From: Methylobacterium longum
GTDB taxonomy: Bacteria; Pseudomonadota; Alphaproteobacteria; Rhizobiales; Beijerinckiaceae
DNA: 64,000 nucleotides
Assembly: GCF_022179385.1 (NCBI RefSeq)
Contig: NZ_BPQS01000017.1
Coordinates: 1-64,000 of the forward strand
Direction: 5' to 3'
Shown here piece by piece: positions 35,700-45,455 of this stretch (positions are counted from its first letter, which is position 1; each line of letters starts with the position of its first letter). The notes under the pieces are model-generated. The model saw only the letters and a program-made list of their open reading frames with translations. It did not search any database and was not told where the DNA came from. The translations under genes were made by a program, and so were the position numbers.

Positions 35700-36664
35700 C
35701 CCGGCGGGCGGCCGCGGGCGAGCCCGTCCGGATCGAGGGCTACGGTCCGACGGCCAGGGGCGAGCCGCGCTGGTGGGAGGTGAGCTTCGCACCGTTCCTC
35801 TCCGAGAAGGCGGGCGAGACGAAGCTCGTCGCCCTCTCCCGGGACATCACGGAGCGCTCCCAGGCCGAGAGCGGCCGCCGCGCCGGTGCGCGGGCGCTCC
35901 CGTCCCTCGACGAGGACCTGGAGCGTCAGGTCGCCGAGCGCACCGCCGCGCTCAGGCTCTCGCGCGACATCATCGCGTCGAGCGCCGCGCCGACCTGCGC
36001 CTTCGACACGGCCTATGGCCGGATCGCCTTCAACCAAGCCCCCAGCGACGGGTTCTTCCGAGGCGGTGGGCAAGGGGACGGGCCTGGGCCTGAGCCATGT
36101 TTTCGGGTTCGCCAAGCAGTCCGGCGGCGACGTCGACGTGGACACCGAACTCGGCCGGGGACGACGTTCACCCTCTGCCTGCCCGAGGTCGACGTCGCCC
36201 CGGACCAGCGACCGGAGGTTGACCGTGAGGCTGAGGCCGGCTCGCCCCTGGGGATGGGGCAGTCCCTTCTGGTGGTCGAGGACAACGTCGAGGCCGGGCG
36301 CCTCGCCGCGCAGATCCGGGAGGATCTCGGCGACCGCACGACCTGGGCGGCCAACGCCGAGGACGCGCTCGACAAGCTCGGGGCGGACGGGGCCGGGTTC
36401 GACGCCGTGTTGTCCGACGTGGTCATGCCCGGCATGGGCGGCATCGCCCTCGCCAAGAGCCTGCGCCGCCGCTTTCCCGGCCTGCCGGTCCTGTTGGCCT
36501 CCGGCTACAGCCACGTGCTGGCACGGGACGGGGTGGAAGGCTTCGAGCTTCTGCACAAGCCGTCCTCGGTCGAGCAGCCCGCCCGCATCCTGCGGCACCC
36601 GACGACCAAGCGCGCCGATGATCTCGGGGCAGATCTCGGGGCCGATCGCGGCCGGCGCGCCTGA
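35700..36664 (+). pseudogene. Hybrid histidine kinase remnant (PAS, ATPase and receiver pieces)
   Basis: Three fragments of one hybrid kinase are in order. The first is a PAS end (RWWEVSFAPFLSEKAGETKL, ALSRDITER) plus a coiled linker. The second is an ATPase G2-box segment, EAVGKGTGLGLSHVFGFAKQ, in a different frame. The third is a receiver domain (LLVVEDNVEAGR, VLSDVVMPGMGG, LLHKPSS) back in the first frame. The dimerisation domain and most of the ATPase domain are deleted near 36040-36065. A missing G near 36157-36160 (before TTFTLCLP) causes the second shift. The receiver keeps its acidic pocket, Asp and Lys and could be made as an isolated domain only if a start exists. Confidence 0.8.
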
Positions 36665-36728
36665 GGGGATCGGCGGGCCAAACCGCGCCGTGCGGAGAAA
36701 CCCCGGGGGCTGGCGCCCGCCCTGGGCG

Positions 36729-37052
36729 TCACCCCGACAGCTGGACCGGCGAGACGGCCTCGCCCGGTGACGGCTCGGCGCCGGCGGCACCCGGTTCGGG
36801 GCCGGCGACATCCTCGGCCGCGCGGGTCCGCGCCGGTCCGACGAGGCTCCCGATCCTGGTGAGGAGCGCACGATGTTCGGGCGAGCCCCGACCAGCGGCG
36901 AGGAATGCCGCGAGTTCGATGCGGGAGGCGGCACCGCCGGATGGTCCGTTCGGTTCGTGGAAGACGAACACGTCCGCCGGGTCGTCGCCCCGGCAGAGGT
37001 ACCAACGGTCGTCGTTGGAGGCGGCATGGATTAAGGTGCGCTGGATCGGCAT
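36729..37052 (-). CDS. Small conserved hypothetical protein
   Basis: 107 residues from ATG 37052. The N-terminal half (NDDRWYLCRGDDPADVFVFH, EPNGPSGGAASRIELAAFLA) is a conserved-looking compact domain; the C-terminal 35 residues are Ala/Gly/Pro-rich and probably disordered. Similar short proteins with a W-x-L-C-R start and an FLA end occur in Hyphomicrobiales, function unknown. There is no signal peptide. Confidence 0.6.
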   Translation of the reverse strand: MPIQRTLIHAASNDDRWYLCRGDDPADVFVFHEPNGPSGGAASRIELAAFLAAGRGSPEHRALLTRIGSLVGPARTRAAEDVAGPEPGAAGAEPSPGEAVSPVQLSG

Positions 37053-37455
37053 CCGATGGTTCCGAGGTCTCGATATCGCCCGTCGCCTCGACGGGCCTCC
37101 GAACCGCGACCGGCAGGCACGCCGCCCGCGGGGCACGGTTCAACGGCGGTCGGGTGGACCTGGCCGCTGGGGCGCAGGGACGTCGAAGGGTGGGGCGCGG
37201 AGGGGGGGGGGCGTCGGGACATCGCCGGGACGCGGTGTGTCGGACATCAGGCGCATTTCCCCGGTCGCCACGACGGTTCATCGGCCGTGGGGCAGGAGGA
37301 CAACGCGCCAGACACGGGAACGGCCACCCCGTCCGGTCGAACGCGCGCACGGCGGCAGGGGCGGGCGGCACGAAACCGGGGGCGAGCCGACCGAGCGCCC
37401 TCGACCGGGTGGAAGGCGTCGGGCGCGGTCCGTAACCCCACCCTTCATCGCTGAT
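37053..37455. other. Non-coding interval
   Basis: About 400 bp with no supported gene; open frames are Arg/Gly-rich. A ten-G run lies at about 37202-37211, a likely spot for slippage or sequencing error. The 3' part leads into the palindrome in front of the secreted-protein gene. Confidence 0.4.
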
Positions 37456-37474
37456 ATCGATAACCGTTATCGAT
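37456..37474. promoter_or_regulatory. Perfect 19-bp palindromic operator candidate
   Basis: ATCGATAAC-C-GTTATCGAT is an exact inverted repeat with a one-base centre, set in locally AT-rich DNA 84 bp before the secreted-protein gene at 37558. Its size and symmetry suit a dimeric repressor of the ArsR, MarR or TetR type. No regulator gene is adjacent. Confidence 0.5.
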
Positions 37475-37557
37475 TACATCTGTTTGATCAATGCGCGGCG
37501 CGCCCGCATCTACGCCTCATCGAACGACGGCCCCCGTCTCACCGAGAGGATCCATCG

Positions 37558-37989
37558 ATGACCCGCCGTACCGCCACCCGCGCCATTCCGTTCGCCGCCG
37601 CCCTGGCCCTGAGCGTCGGGGCGCTCGCGGCCGCCCCCGAGGCGACCTCCACCGGTTCCGGCGGCGCCTTCCCGATGCCGGCCGTTCTCGGTGCGGCCTA
37701 CCACGTGCCGGGCGTCGCGCTCGGCGCCGCGGAGGTTCGCTCGCAGGGCGGTCTCCTCGTGCCGAACCTGACGCGTTGGCGGCGGGGGCGCGATGCGAGC
37801 GCGTCGGCTCAACCCTTCAGGACGCCTGCCGCGTTCACCGTCGCGTATCGGGATCCCCGCATCGCGACGGATGCCGCCCAGGTTCTCAAACAGGGCGGGT
37901 TCGCGACCGCGGGCGTCGTTCGCTGGTTGCACGATGCCCCGGCCACGGTCGCGGCCAGCTCGGTCACCGTCCAGCTCGGTGCCCTCTGA
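37558..37989 (+). CDS. Secreted hypothetical protein with duplicated motif
   Basis: 143 residues; GAGAGGA precedes the ATG at 37558. The signal peptide is RAIPFAAALALSVGALAAAP. The mature part repeats a pattern: AAYHVPGVALGAAEVRSQGG followed by LLVPNLTRW, then VAYRDPRIATDAAQVLKQGG followed by FATAGVVRW. This suggests two copies of a ~30-residue unit. No family is recognised. The palindrome at 37456-37474 probably regulates it. Confidence 0.65.
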   Translation: MTRRTATRAIPFAAALALSVGALAAAPEATSTGSGGAFPMPAVLGAAYHVPGVALGAAEVRSQGGLLVPNLTRWRRGRDASASAQPFRTPAAFTVAYRDPRIATDAAQVLKQGGFATAGVVRWLHDAPATVAASSVTVQLGAL

Positions 37990-38522
37990 GGGGGCGTCGA
38001 CGCCGCTCCGATCGGAGCCGGACCGTCACCGCGCACCCGCGCCGTGTCGACGCAGCAGGACCTCGCCCACGCCGAGTGGGCGGGGTCGACGCGTGCGGTT
38101 TGCCGGTCCCGGCGCCAGGATCTGCCCCGTGACCGGGTTCCCGGTGCGCCTCACCCTCGCCTGAGCCGCGGGCAGACGGCGGAACCGGGCCCCGGCCCGC
38201 CAGTCCGACGGCCCGCTTCGATCGGGCCCCCGGCCCGCGACGATCGTGCAGTCGATCCCGAGACCGCGACCCGGGCCGAGGAGAAGCTGCCGAACAGCCC
38301 GTCGCGGCTGCCGTGGGCGAGCCCCGGCCCCGCGTCGACGGTGATGCAGCCGGCCCCCTGGACGAAGAGCCTACCGGGGCCGGCCGACGCGCCGGCGAGA
38401 TCCCGCGCCACCGCCCGTGTCGCCAGCCTCAACGGCCTGCAGGAGGGCGATCAGCAGGGCGATCAGGAGGGCGACGGGGAGGGTTTTGCGGCATCGCTCG
38501 TGCCGCAGACCCGCGGGCGCGC
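37990..38522. other. Non-coding interval
   Basis: About 530 bp between a plus-strand and a minus-strand gene. Frames are Pro/Arg/Gly-rich. On the minus strand a short hydrophobic stretch (LPVALLIALLIALLQAVEA, near 38430-38490) resembles a membrane helix but has no start codon or ribosome-binding site. Nothing else is supported. Confidence 0.4.
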
Positions 38523-38705
38523 CTAACGCTTCTTGCCCAACTCGGCGGCGATGTCCTTGGTCATCCGGCCGACCTTGCGATGAGCCGCCGTCAGCTGGTC
38601 CTGCGTGACGCCCCAGCGCTTCATCCAGAACTCGACAGCCTTGCGTTCCGACAGGTCGAGCCGGTCCTTATCGATGAAGCCACGCTTGTCCTTGAGGCCG
38701 GCCAT
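38523..38705 (-). CDS. DUF3606 protein
   Basis: 60 residues: KDRLDLSERKAVEFWMKRWG followed by VTQDQLTAAHRKVGRMTKDI matches the whole DUF3606 domain (a three-helix unit with a conserved W and a V-G pair). A basic tail AAELGKKR closes it. It is very common in Hyphomicrobiales, function unknown. The longer upstream frame is unsupported, so ATG 38705 is used. Confidence 0.8.
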   Translation of the reverse strand: MAGLKDKRGFIDKDRLDLSERKAVEFWMKRWGVTQDQLTAAHRKVGRMTKDIAAELGKKR

Positions 38706-39072
38706 GGGTGATCCTATCGGGTTGGTGACATGCGATCTGGGAAGGACCTCGCGACCGCCCCGGCGGGGGCCGGTGCGCAGGCCTGTGAGGAACTGGAACG
38801 TCGGATTGGCCCCGTGGTTCTTCGGCACCCGACCGGGGCGGCCAGAGCGGCCCTCGACTCTACCGGCCCGCGCTTCGCTCTCGAAGACCGGTCGAGCCGG
38901 GAAATGCCCGCCACCGCGACGGCCATGGAATCCTACGCGCCAGCCTGGAAGATCAACGCCTCGACACCGGCGCGGCGTTTTCCGCAGTATGGGCTGCCGC
39001 TGACTTGATGTCATGATGCCGATCGACACGGCAGCCCGTGTCGGCGTTCGCTCGATGTGCGGGATACCGGTC
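38706..39072. other. Non-coding divergent interval
   Basis: About 370 bp between divergent genes. A near-match to an EcfG promoter reads towards the DUF3606 gene: AACG at 38797-38800 and GTTCT at 38817-38821 on the plus strand, 16 bases apart (one mismatch to GTTCC). It is about 90 bp from the start codon. No gene is seen. Confidence 0.35.
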
Positions 39073-39921
39073 ATGTTCGATGTGACGAAGATGCTGGCCG
39101 ACGCGCTCGGCGAGCACCTCGCGCTCACCTATCAGCGCACCTTCGGCAGTCGCGAGCCCCGTTTCGCCGAGGTGATCGAGGCGTCCGCACGTCTGACCAT
39201 CGAGCGCATCGTCGGCAGCGACGCGCTCTACCACGACGGCGACCACACCGCCCTCGTCGCCCTCGTCGCTCAGGACATCCTGCGCGGCCGGTTCCTCGAC
39301 AAGGGCATCACGCCGGAGGATTGGCTGCACATGATCCTGGCGGCCCTGTACCACGACATCGGCTACGTGCGCGGCGTCTGCTCGGGCGACCGGGCGAACG
39401 CCTTCGTCATCGACGCCCAGGGCACCACCATCAGTCTGCCACGCGGCGCCTCCGACGCGGCGCTGGCGCCCTACCACATCGAGCGCTCGAAGCTGGCGGT
39501 GCAGGAGCGCTTCGGCACGAATGACCTCGTCGATGCGCAGCGGGTGATGCGCGCCATCGAGCTGACCCGTTTCCCCGTGCCCGCGGACGACGAGCACCGC
39601 GAGACCGGGACCGAGGCGGGCCTGATGCGCGCGGCCGACCTGATCGGGCAACTCGGCGATCCGCTCTACCCCCGTAAATTGAACGCGCTGTTCCACGAAT
39701 TCGCCGAGGTCGGCCTCGCGGACCAGCTTGGCTATGCCGGCCCGGCCGACCTCGCGGAGCGGTATCCGGCGTTCTTCTGGGGCAAGATCGAGCCGGTCAT
39801 CGGGGACGCGGTCCGCTGTCTCGATCTCACGGTCGAGGGGCGGAGCTGGGTTGCCAACCTCTACAGTCATGTGTTCGCCATCGAGCATGACCGCCGTCGC
39901 ATGGGTCCCCATCCCGGCTGA
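39073..39921 (+). CDS. HD-domain metal-dependent phosphohydrolase
   Basis: About 282 residues from ATG 39073, where recognisable sequence begins (MFDVTKMLADALGEHLALTY); the frame is open to 39013 and ATG 39055 is another option. HD-type ligands are visible: an early H-D-x-x-H in YHDGDHTALVALVAQDILRG, then AALYHDIGYVRG (the HD pair), a later His in YHIERSKL and the distal Asp in RAADLIGQL. Such proteins hydrolyse nucleotides or cyclic nucleotides. The substrate is unknown and no fused sensor or catalytic domain is present. Confidence 0.78.
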   Translation: MFDVTKMLADALGEHLALTYQRTFGSREPRFAEVIEASARLTIERIVGSDALYHDGDHTALVALVAQDILRGRFLDKGITPEDWLHMILAALYHDIGYVRGVCSGDRANAFVIDAQGTTISLPRGASDAALAPYHIERSKLAVQERFGTNDLVDAQRVMRAIELTRFPVPADDEHRETGTEAGLMRAADLIGQLGDPLYPRKLNALFHEFAEVGLADQLGYAGPADLAERYPAFFWGKIEPVIGDAVRCLDLTVEGRSWVANLYSHVFAIEHDRRRMGPHPG

Positions 39922-40176
39922 GTCGCCGGAGGGCGCGCGGACATATCGGTCGTGGTGACGGCCGGCGGGCTCGCGGGGGACGTCGCGGCGACCGGTCGGG
40001 CCGGAGCCGAGATCCTCGACGGCATCCGCCCCGCGCTGATCGGCCCGGCGGATGCCGTGCTCGACCGCGTTCCCGGACGCCGTCATGGTCCGAAACGCGC
40101 AGCCGCAATCCGGCCCGTCCGGCCTCCGCCCGCCCGGCGCGGGCGGAGCGAGAGGTGGACAGCAGGGAGGAAGATC

Positions 40177-40581
40177 GTGGGCAGGATGAGCGTGATCGGT
40201 CTCGCCGCACTGGTTCCATTGAGCCTGATGGCTCAGGCTCGGGCGGGGGAAACGCCGCCGACCACGGTCGGCGCATGCGCGCAGAGCGCGATCACCCACT
40301 TGGGGACGCGCTTCAGCGCGACGCTGACCAAGCCCGCCGAGGGGACACCCGGCGAGGGCACCAGTGTTGAACTGAAAAACGGCGTGTACGGGATCTCGTA
40401 CGCGTATGTCGAAGCCATCGGGAACTCCCGCATCGGCGATCCGGTGACGACCTGCCTCGTCTCGATCCCCAAGGGCTGCCCGAAGGACGATGACAGGGGG
40501 CGCTTCTACAAGACGACGAACCTCCGCACGCTCGAATCGTGGACGCTCCCGGATTCGCAGCACATGTGCGGCGGCGCCTGA
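40177..40581 (+). CDS. Secreted hypothetical protein
   Basis: 134 residues from GTG 40177, chosen for GGGAGG seven bases upstream (ATG 40186 is the alternative). The signal peptide is MSVIGLAALVPLSLMAQARA. The mature domain has four cysteines (GACAQSA, TTCLVSIPKGCP, QHMCGG), probably two disulfides, and a beta-rich pattern: SVELKNGVYGISYAYVEAIG, RGRFYKTTNLRTLESWTLPD. I do not recognise a named family. It stands alone between convergent/divergent neighbours. Confidence 0.65.
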   Translation: MGRMSVIGLAALVPLSLMAQARAGETPPTTVGACAQSAITHLGTRFSATLTKPAEGTPGEGTSVELKNGVYGISYAYVEAIGNSRIGDPVTTCLVSIPKGCPKDDDRGRFYKTTNLRTLESWTLPDSQHMCGGA

Positions 40582-40613
40582 GGAGCGGGCGCCGCCGTCG
40601 CCGCGGGGGCGCG

Positions 40614-41516
40614 TCAGACCTCGACCGTCTCGAGCGCGATCGTGCGGACCGAGACCAGACAGGGATTGGAATTGTCACGGCGCCACGCGAGCAACAGCTC
40701 CGGCCGGGCCATCGCGGGGAGCGCGATCGGGCGCAACCTGATATCCGCCATGCTGTTCCCTCGGGTACTGGCTGGCACCAGCGCGATCCCGATGCCAGCG
40801 CCGACGAGGGCCAGCATGGCGTGGACCTGATTCACCCGCTGCACGATCCGCGGCGCCACCCCGCCGGTCTCGAACAGCCTGTCGAGCAGATCGATGAAGT
40901 ACCGGCCGCCCTTGGGCGACCAGGTCACGAAAGCCTCGCCGTCGAGATCCTGAAGTGTCGGGGCGGTGCCGTTCGCCAGGCGGTGGCTGCGCGGCACCGC
41001 GAGCAGAAGCCGCTCGCTCACCAGCGGGGCCGTCGCGATCGACGATCGGGAATCCTGAAGGATCGGGGCCGGCCGCAGGATCGCGAGATCGGTGCGGTTC
41101 TCTTCGAGCGCCAGGATCTGCTCGTCCGAGACCATCTCGGCCAGCACGAGATCGACCTCCGGCAGCATCGCCCGGACATGGGCCACGACGCGGGGCAGCG
41201 TGCGGTAGGCCGAGGCCGCGGTGAAACTGAGACGGATCACGCCGCTCTCGCCCCGCGCGGCGCGGCGCGTGATGCGGGTGGCGCTCTCGGCCGCTCCCAG
41301 AACCCGATAGGCCTCCGCCAGGAACGTTCGTCCGGCAGGGGTCAGCCGGACCGTACGGGTGGTGCGATCGAGGAGCGTCACGCCGAGCGACTGCTCCAGC
41401 ATCTGGATCTGCCGCGACAGCGGCGACTGCGTGAGGTTGAGCTTCGCCGCGGCCCGACCGAAATGCATCTCCTCGGCGACGGCGACGAAGCTGCGGGCAT
41501 GGCCGAGATCGAACAT
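40614..41516 (-). CDS. LysR-family regulator of the glucarate genes
   Basis: 300 residues. The N-terminal HTH (RSFVAVAEEMHFGRAAAKLN, LTQSPLSRQIQMLEQSLG) and the LLDRTTRTVRLTPAG wing are typical of the LysR subgroup related to BenM/CatM and GudR-like regulators. The effector domain follows (VIRLSFTAASAYRTLPRVVA). It is divergent from kdgD across a 107-bp region and is the probable regulator of kdgD-gudP-gudD, with glucarate or a pathway intermediate as likely inducer (inference). Confidence 0.9.
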   Translation of the reverse strand: MFDLGHARSFVAVAEEMHFGRAAAKLNLTQSPLSRQIQMLEQSLGVTLLDRTTRTVRLTPAGRTFLAEAYRVLGAAESATRITRRAARGESGVIRLSFTAASAYRTLPRVVAHVRAMLPEVDLVLAEMVSDEQILALEENRTDLAILRPAPILQDSRSSIATAPLVSERLLLAVPRSHRLANGTAPTLQDLDGEAFVTWSPKGGRYFIDLLDRLFETGGVAPRIVQRVNQVHAMLALVGAGIGIALVPASTRGNSMADIRLRPIALPAMARPELLLAWRRDNSNPCLVSVRTIALETVEV

Positions 41517-41545
41517 TGATGCAGGATCCGGGATAATCCAGCCAG

Positions 41546-41568
41546 AATTAGCGTTGGACGCATTTAAT
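41546..41568. promoter_or_regulatory. Candidate LysR operator in the kdgD divergent region
   Basis: AATTA-GCG-N5-CGC-ATTTAAT is an interrupted, imperfect palindrome between the two divergent genes. Its spacing is compatible with a LysR-type recognition site. The evidence is position and symmetry only. Confidence 0.4.
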
Positions 41569-41623
41569 CGCCTGTCCTAGCCCTGACGCAACGCCGAATG
41601 GCGCACATCAGGGAGTGAAACGG

Positions 41624-42538
41624 ATGGCCACGATGCACCCGTCCGAGATGGCCCGCGCGTTGGGCTCCGGGCTGCTCTCCTTCCCGGTCACCCATTTCCG
41701 CGACGATCTCAGCTTCGACGAGAGCGCCTACCGGGACAATCTCAGTCGCTTGGCTGACTACAAGGTGTCGGGCCTGTTCGCGGCCGGCGGCACCGGTGAA
41801 TTCTTCTCGCTCACGCCGTCCGAGATCGATCGCGTCCTGCGCGCGGCCGTCGAGGAGACCCGCGGCCGCGTGCCCGTCATCGCTCCGACCGGTCAGGGCA
41901 CCGCCCTCGCGATCGAGCTCGCCCAGGCGGCCGAGGCCGCCGGCGCGGACGGCCTCCTGCTGTTGCCGCCCTACCTCGTCGGATCCGAGCAGACCGGCCT
42001 CGCCGCCCATGTCGAGGCGGTCTGCCGCGCGACTGCACTCGGCGTCATCGTCTACAACCGGGCCAACGCCCAACTCGATGAGTACACCCTGGCCCGCCTG
42101 TGCGAGCGCTGCCCGAACCTCGTCGGGTTCAAGGACGGCGTCGGTGACGTCGAGCTGATGACGCGGATCTATGCCGGCCTCGGGGACCGCCTGACCTATG
42201 TCGGCGGCCTCCCGACCGCGGAGACCTTCGCACTCCCGTATCTGGAGATGGGAGTCACCACCTATTCCTCGGCGATCTTCAATTTCCTGCCCGAATGGGC
42301 GCTGTCCTTCTACGAGGCGGTGCGCCGCCGCGACCGCGACGCCGTCTACCGGGAACTGCGCGACTTCGTCCTGCCCTACATCGCGCTCCGCAACCGCAGG
42401 CGCGGCTACGCGGTCTCGATCGTCAAGGCCGGCATGACCGCCGTCGGCCGCCATGCCGGCCCGGTTCGGCCGCCGCTCGTCGAACTCGCCGCCGCGGAAC
42501 ACGCCGAGCTGAAGGCGCTGATCGGCGACCGCCGCTGA
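41624..42538 (+). CDS. kdgD: 5-dehydro-4-deoxyglucarate dehydratase
   Basis: 304 residues from ATG 41624 (GGGAGTG upstream). It is a DapA/NAL-superfamily TIM barrel: [48 protein letters not shown] and the Schiff-base lysine in [13 protein letters not shown]. The GFKDG and [10 protein letters not shown] signatures distinguish KdgD from DapA. It dehydrates and decarboxylates 5-keto-4-deoxyglucarate to 2-oxoglutarate semialdehyde. It is the first gene of the glucarate set. Confidence 0.92.
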   Translation: MATMHPSEMARALGSGLLSFPVTHFRDDLSFDESAYRDNLSRLADYKVSGLFAAGGTGEFFSLTPSEIDRVLRAAVEETRGRVPVIAPTGQGTALAIELAQAAEAAGADGLLLLPPYLVGSEQTGLAAHVEAVCRATALGVIVYNRANAQLDEYTLARLCERCPNLVGFKDGVGDVELMTRIYAGLGDRLTYVGGLPTAETFALPYLEMGVTTYSSAIFNFLPEWALSFYEAVRRRDRDAVYRELRDFVLPYIALRNRRRGYAVSIVKAGMTAVGRHAGPVRPPLVELAAAEHAELKALIGDRR

Positions 42539-42636
42539 GCTTCCGCATCCGCGCCAAGACCGGAGCGGCCGAACCAACGGCGGCCCGACCCGACGCCCGG
42601 GCGCAACAGGGCGGCATCCATCCAGGGAGAACGTCC

Positions 42637-43992
42637 ATGAGTGCCATGACGAGCGGCACGGCGAGCACCATGCTCGACGCGGCCGAGGCGGCGCGCCGCA
42701 CCCGCGTCCGCTTTCTGATCGTGCTGATGCTGTTTGCCGCGACCACGATCAATTACGCCGACCGCGCCACCATCTCGATCGCCGGGCCCGGCATGGCCAA
42801 GGAGCTCGGTCTGACCCCGGTTCAGATGGGCTACGTCTTCTCGGCCTTCGCGTGGTCCTACGTCCTCGCCCAGATCCCGGCGGGCTGGCTGCTCGACCGC
42901 TACAGCGTCAAGTGGGTCTACGCGGCGGCCGTCGCCCTCTGGTCCGGCTTCACCCTCGTCCAGGGGGCCGTAGGCTTCTTCACCGGCCTCACCGCCGTCG
43001 TCATGCTGTTCGCCCTGCGCCTCGCGGTCGGTCTCACGGAGGCTCCGGTCTTCCCGGCCAACGCCCGGATCGTCGCAGCGTGGTTCCCGACGCGCGAACG
43101 CGGCATGGCCTCGGCCTTCTTCAACTCGGCCCAATACTTCGCCACGGTTCTGTTCACGCCGCTGATGGCGTGGATCGTCCACAATTTCGGTTGGCATCAC
43201 GTCTTCACCAGCATGGGCGTGCTCGGACTCGCGTTCGCGATCCTCTGGCTGCGCGTGGTCGACAGCCCGAAGAACCATCCGTCCATGAACCAGGCGGAGC
43301 GGGACTACATCGAGGCCGGCGGCGCGCTGCTCGACATGGACGGCCAGGGTACGAAGACCCAGGGGAATGCCGGAAAGACGCTGCGCCAGCTCCTGGCCCA
43401 CCGGATGCTGCTCGGCATCTATATCGGCCAGTACTGCATCACCGTGCTGACGTACTTCTTCCTGACGTGGTTCCCGGTCTACCTCGTCAAGGAGCGCGGC
43501 CTGTCCATCCTGCAGGCCGGCTTCGCCGCGGTCCTGCCGGCCCTGTGCGGCTTCATCGGCGGCATCCTGGGGGGCGTGATCTCCGATCTGCTGCTGCGGC
43601 GCGGCTTCTCGCTGACGGCGGCCCGGAAGATCCCGATCGTGGGCGGGATGCTGCTCTCGATGAGCATCATCGGCTGCAACTACGTCCAGACCGACGCGGT
43701 CGTGGTCGGGCTGATGGCGCTCGCCTTCTTCGGGAAGGGCATCGGTGCGCTCGGCTGGGCCGTCGTCGCCGACACCTCCCCGCGGGAGAGCGGCGGCCTC
43801 TCGGGCGGCCTGTTCAACACCTTCGGCAACACCGCCGGCATCACCACGCCGATCGTGATCGGCTACATCGTGCAGACGACCGGATCGTTCGACGGGGCCC
43901 TGGTCTTCGTGGGCCTGAACGCCCTGGTGGCCTGCTTCTGCTACCTTGTGGTGGTTGGCGAGATCCGCCGCGTCGAGCTCAAGGCGAGCTGA
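42637..43992 (+). CDS. gudP: MFS transporter, glucarate/galactarate type
   Basis: 451 residues with 12 predicted membrane helices in the anion:cation symporter (ACS) family. Landmarks are [20 protein letters not shown] after helix 1, [20 protein letters not shown] (motif A region), [20 protein letters not shown] and [20 protein letters not shown], all close to E. coli GudP. GGAGA precedes the ATG. It lies between kdgD and gudD and should import D-glucarate/galactarate by proton symport. Confidence 0.9.
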   Translation: MSAMTSGTASTMLDAAEAARRTRVRFLIVLMLFAATTINYADRATISIAGPGMAKELGLTPVQMGYVFSAFAWSYVLAQIPAGWLLDRYSVKWVYAAAVALWSGFTLVQGAVGFFTGLTAVVMLFALRLAVGLTEAPVFPANARIVAAWFPTRERGMASAFFNSAQYFATVLFTPLMAWIVHNFGWHHVFTSMGVLGLAFAILWLRVVDSPKNHPSMNQAERDYIEAGGALLDMDGQGTKTQGNAGKTLRQLLAHRMLLGIYIGQYCITVLTYFFLTWFPVYLVKERGLSILQAGFAAVLPALCGFIGGILGGVISDLLLRRGFSLTAARKIPIVGGMLLSMSIIGCNYVQTDAVVVGLMALAFFGKGIGALGWAVVADTSPRESGGLSGGLFNTFGNTAGITTPIVIGYIVQTTGSFDGALVFVGLNALVACFCYLVVVGEIRRVELKAS

Positions 43993-44105
43993 CCGTCGGA
44001 ACGAGACCGGTCCCAGGACGGTCCGGTCCCGTTCCGCCCCTGCTGCGCGCGCTCGGCGGAGACCGGCCGTGCCGCTCCCCGACCCGATGCTTTGAGGAGG
44101 ACGCC

Positions 44106-45455
44106 ATGCTGAACGATCAGGGCCACGCCGCGCGCCATACGCCGACGGTCACCGACATGAAGGTTGTGCCGGTTGCCGGCCACGACAGCATGCTCCTCAA
44201 TCTCTCGGGCGCGCACGGCCCGTTCTTCACCCGCAACCTCGTGATCCTCACCGATTCCACCGGCGCGACGGGGCTCGGCGAGGTTCCCGGCGGCGAGGCC
44301 ATCCGCAGGACCCTGGAGGATGCCCGGGACCTCGTGATCGGCCGGCCGCTCGGGGCCTGGAACGCGGTCCTCAACGCCATGCGGACCCGCTTCGCCGACC
44401 GCGACGTGGGCGGGCGCGGCCTGCAGACCTTCGACCTGCGCATCACCATCCACGCGGTGACGGCGGTGGAGACGGCGTTCCTCGATCTGCTCGGACAGTT
44501 CCTCGGGGTGCCGGTGGCCGCCCTCCTCGGCGAGGGCCAGCAGCGCGACGCGGTCGAGATGCTCGGCTACCTGTTCTACGTGGGCGACCGCACGCGCACC
44601 GACCTCGGCTACCGGGCGCCTAGCGCCCAGGACGGCTGGTTCCGGCTGCGCGACGAGGAGGCGCTGACCCCGGAGGCCGTGGCCCGCCTCGCGGAGGCGG
44701 CCTACGCGCAGTACGGCTTCAACGATTTCAAGCTGAAGGGCGGCGTGCTGCGCGGCGAGGACGAGATCGCCGCCGTGACCGCCATCCACGCGCGCTTCCC
44801 GAAGGCGCGGGTGACGCTGGACCCGAACGGCGCCTGGTCCCTCGCCGAGGCGATCCGGCTCTGCAAGGGGCAGGGCCACGTGCTGGCCTACGCGGAGGAC
44901 CCCTGCGGAGCCGAAGGCGGATTCTCCGGTCGCGAGATCATGGCCGAGTTCCGCCGCGCCACCGGCCTGCCCACGGCGACCAACATGATCGCCACCGACT
45001 GGCGGCAGATGAACCACGCCATCCAGCTCGGCGCCGTCGACATCCCGCTGGCCGACCCGCATTTCTGGACGCTCGCCGGCTCGGTCCGGGTGGCCCAGCT
45101 CTGCCGCGACCACGGCCTGACCTGGGGCTCGCACTCGAACAACCACTTCGATGTCTCGCTCGCCATGTTCACGCACGCGGCCGCGGCGGCCCCCGGCAAC
45201 GTCACGGCGATCGACACCCACTGGATCTGGCAGGACGGCGAGCCCCTCACCAGGGAACCCCTGGCGATCCGCGGCGGCCTCGTGCAGGTGCCGGAGCGGC
45301 CGGGCCTCGGGATCGAAATCGACTGGGCGGCCGTCGAGGCGGCGCACGCCCTCTACCGCGATCACGGGCTCGGCGCCCGGGACGACGCGGCGGCGATGCA
45401 GTTCCTGATCCCCGGCTGGACCTTCGATCCGAAGAAGCCCTGCCTCGTCCGCTGA
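44106..45455 (+). CDS. gudD: Glucarate dehydratase
   Basis: 449 residues of the enolase superfamily. Motifs: [17 protein letters not shown] near the N-terminal capping domain, the lysine dyad in [10 protein letters not shown], metal ligands in [15 protein letters not shown] and [11 protein letters not shown], and the catalytic His in [18 protein letters not shown]. The length and motifs match GudD. It dehydrates D-glucarate to 5-keto-4-deoxyglucarate, the KdgD substrate. GAGGA precedes the ATG. The semialdehyde dehydrogenase that would finish the pathway is not in this cluster. Confidence 0.93.
   Translation: MLNDQGHAARHTPTVTDMKVVPVAGHDSMLLNLSGAHGPFFTRNLVILTDSTGATGLGEVPGGEAIRRTLEDARDLVIGRPLGAWNAVLNAMRTRFADRDVGGRGLQTFDLRITIHAVTAVETAFLDLLGQFLGVPVAALLGEGQQRDAVEMLGYLFYVGDRTRTDLGYRAPSAQDGWFRLRDEEALTPEAVARLAEAAYAQYGFNDFKLKGGVLRGEDEIAAVTAIHARFPKARVTLDPNGAWSLAEAIRLCKGQGHVLAYAEDPCGAEGGFSGREIMAEFRRATGLPTATNMIATDWRQMNHAIQLGAVDIPLADPHFWTLAGSVRVAQLCRDHGLTWGSHSNNHFDVSLAMFTHAAAAAPGNVTAIDTHWIWQDGEPLTREPLAIRGGLVQVPERPGLGIEIDWAAVEAAHALYRDHGLGARDDAAAMQFLIPGWTFDPKKPCLVR

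Noticed and set aside
38430..38490. Short hydrophobic minus-strand peptide LPVALLIALLIALLQAVEA
   Set aside because: No ATG/GTG/TTG start with a ribosome-binding site precedes it and the frame stops soon after; probably produced by the GCGATCAGCAGG-type local repeat.
38797..38821. EcfG-like promoter for the DUF3606 gene
   Set aside because: The -35 element has a mismatch and lies about 90 bp from the start codon; too weak to list as a regulatory feature.
43996..44060. Hairpin GACCGG...CCGGTC between the transporter and gudD genes
   Set aside because: Only six paired bases, long loop and no U-tract; common in GC-rich DNA.
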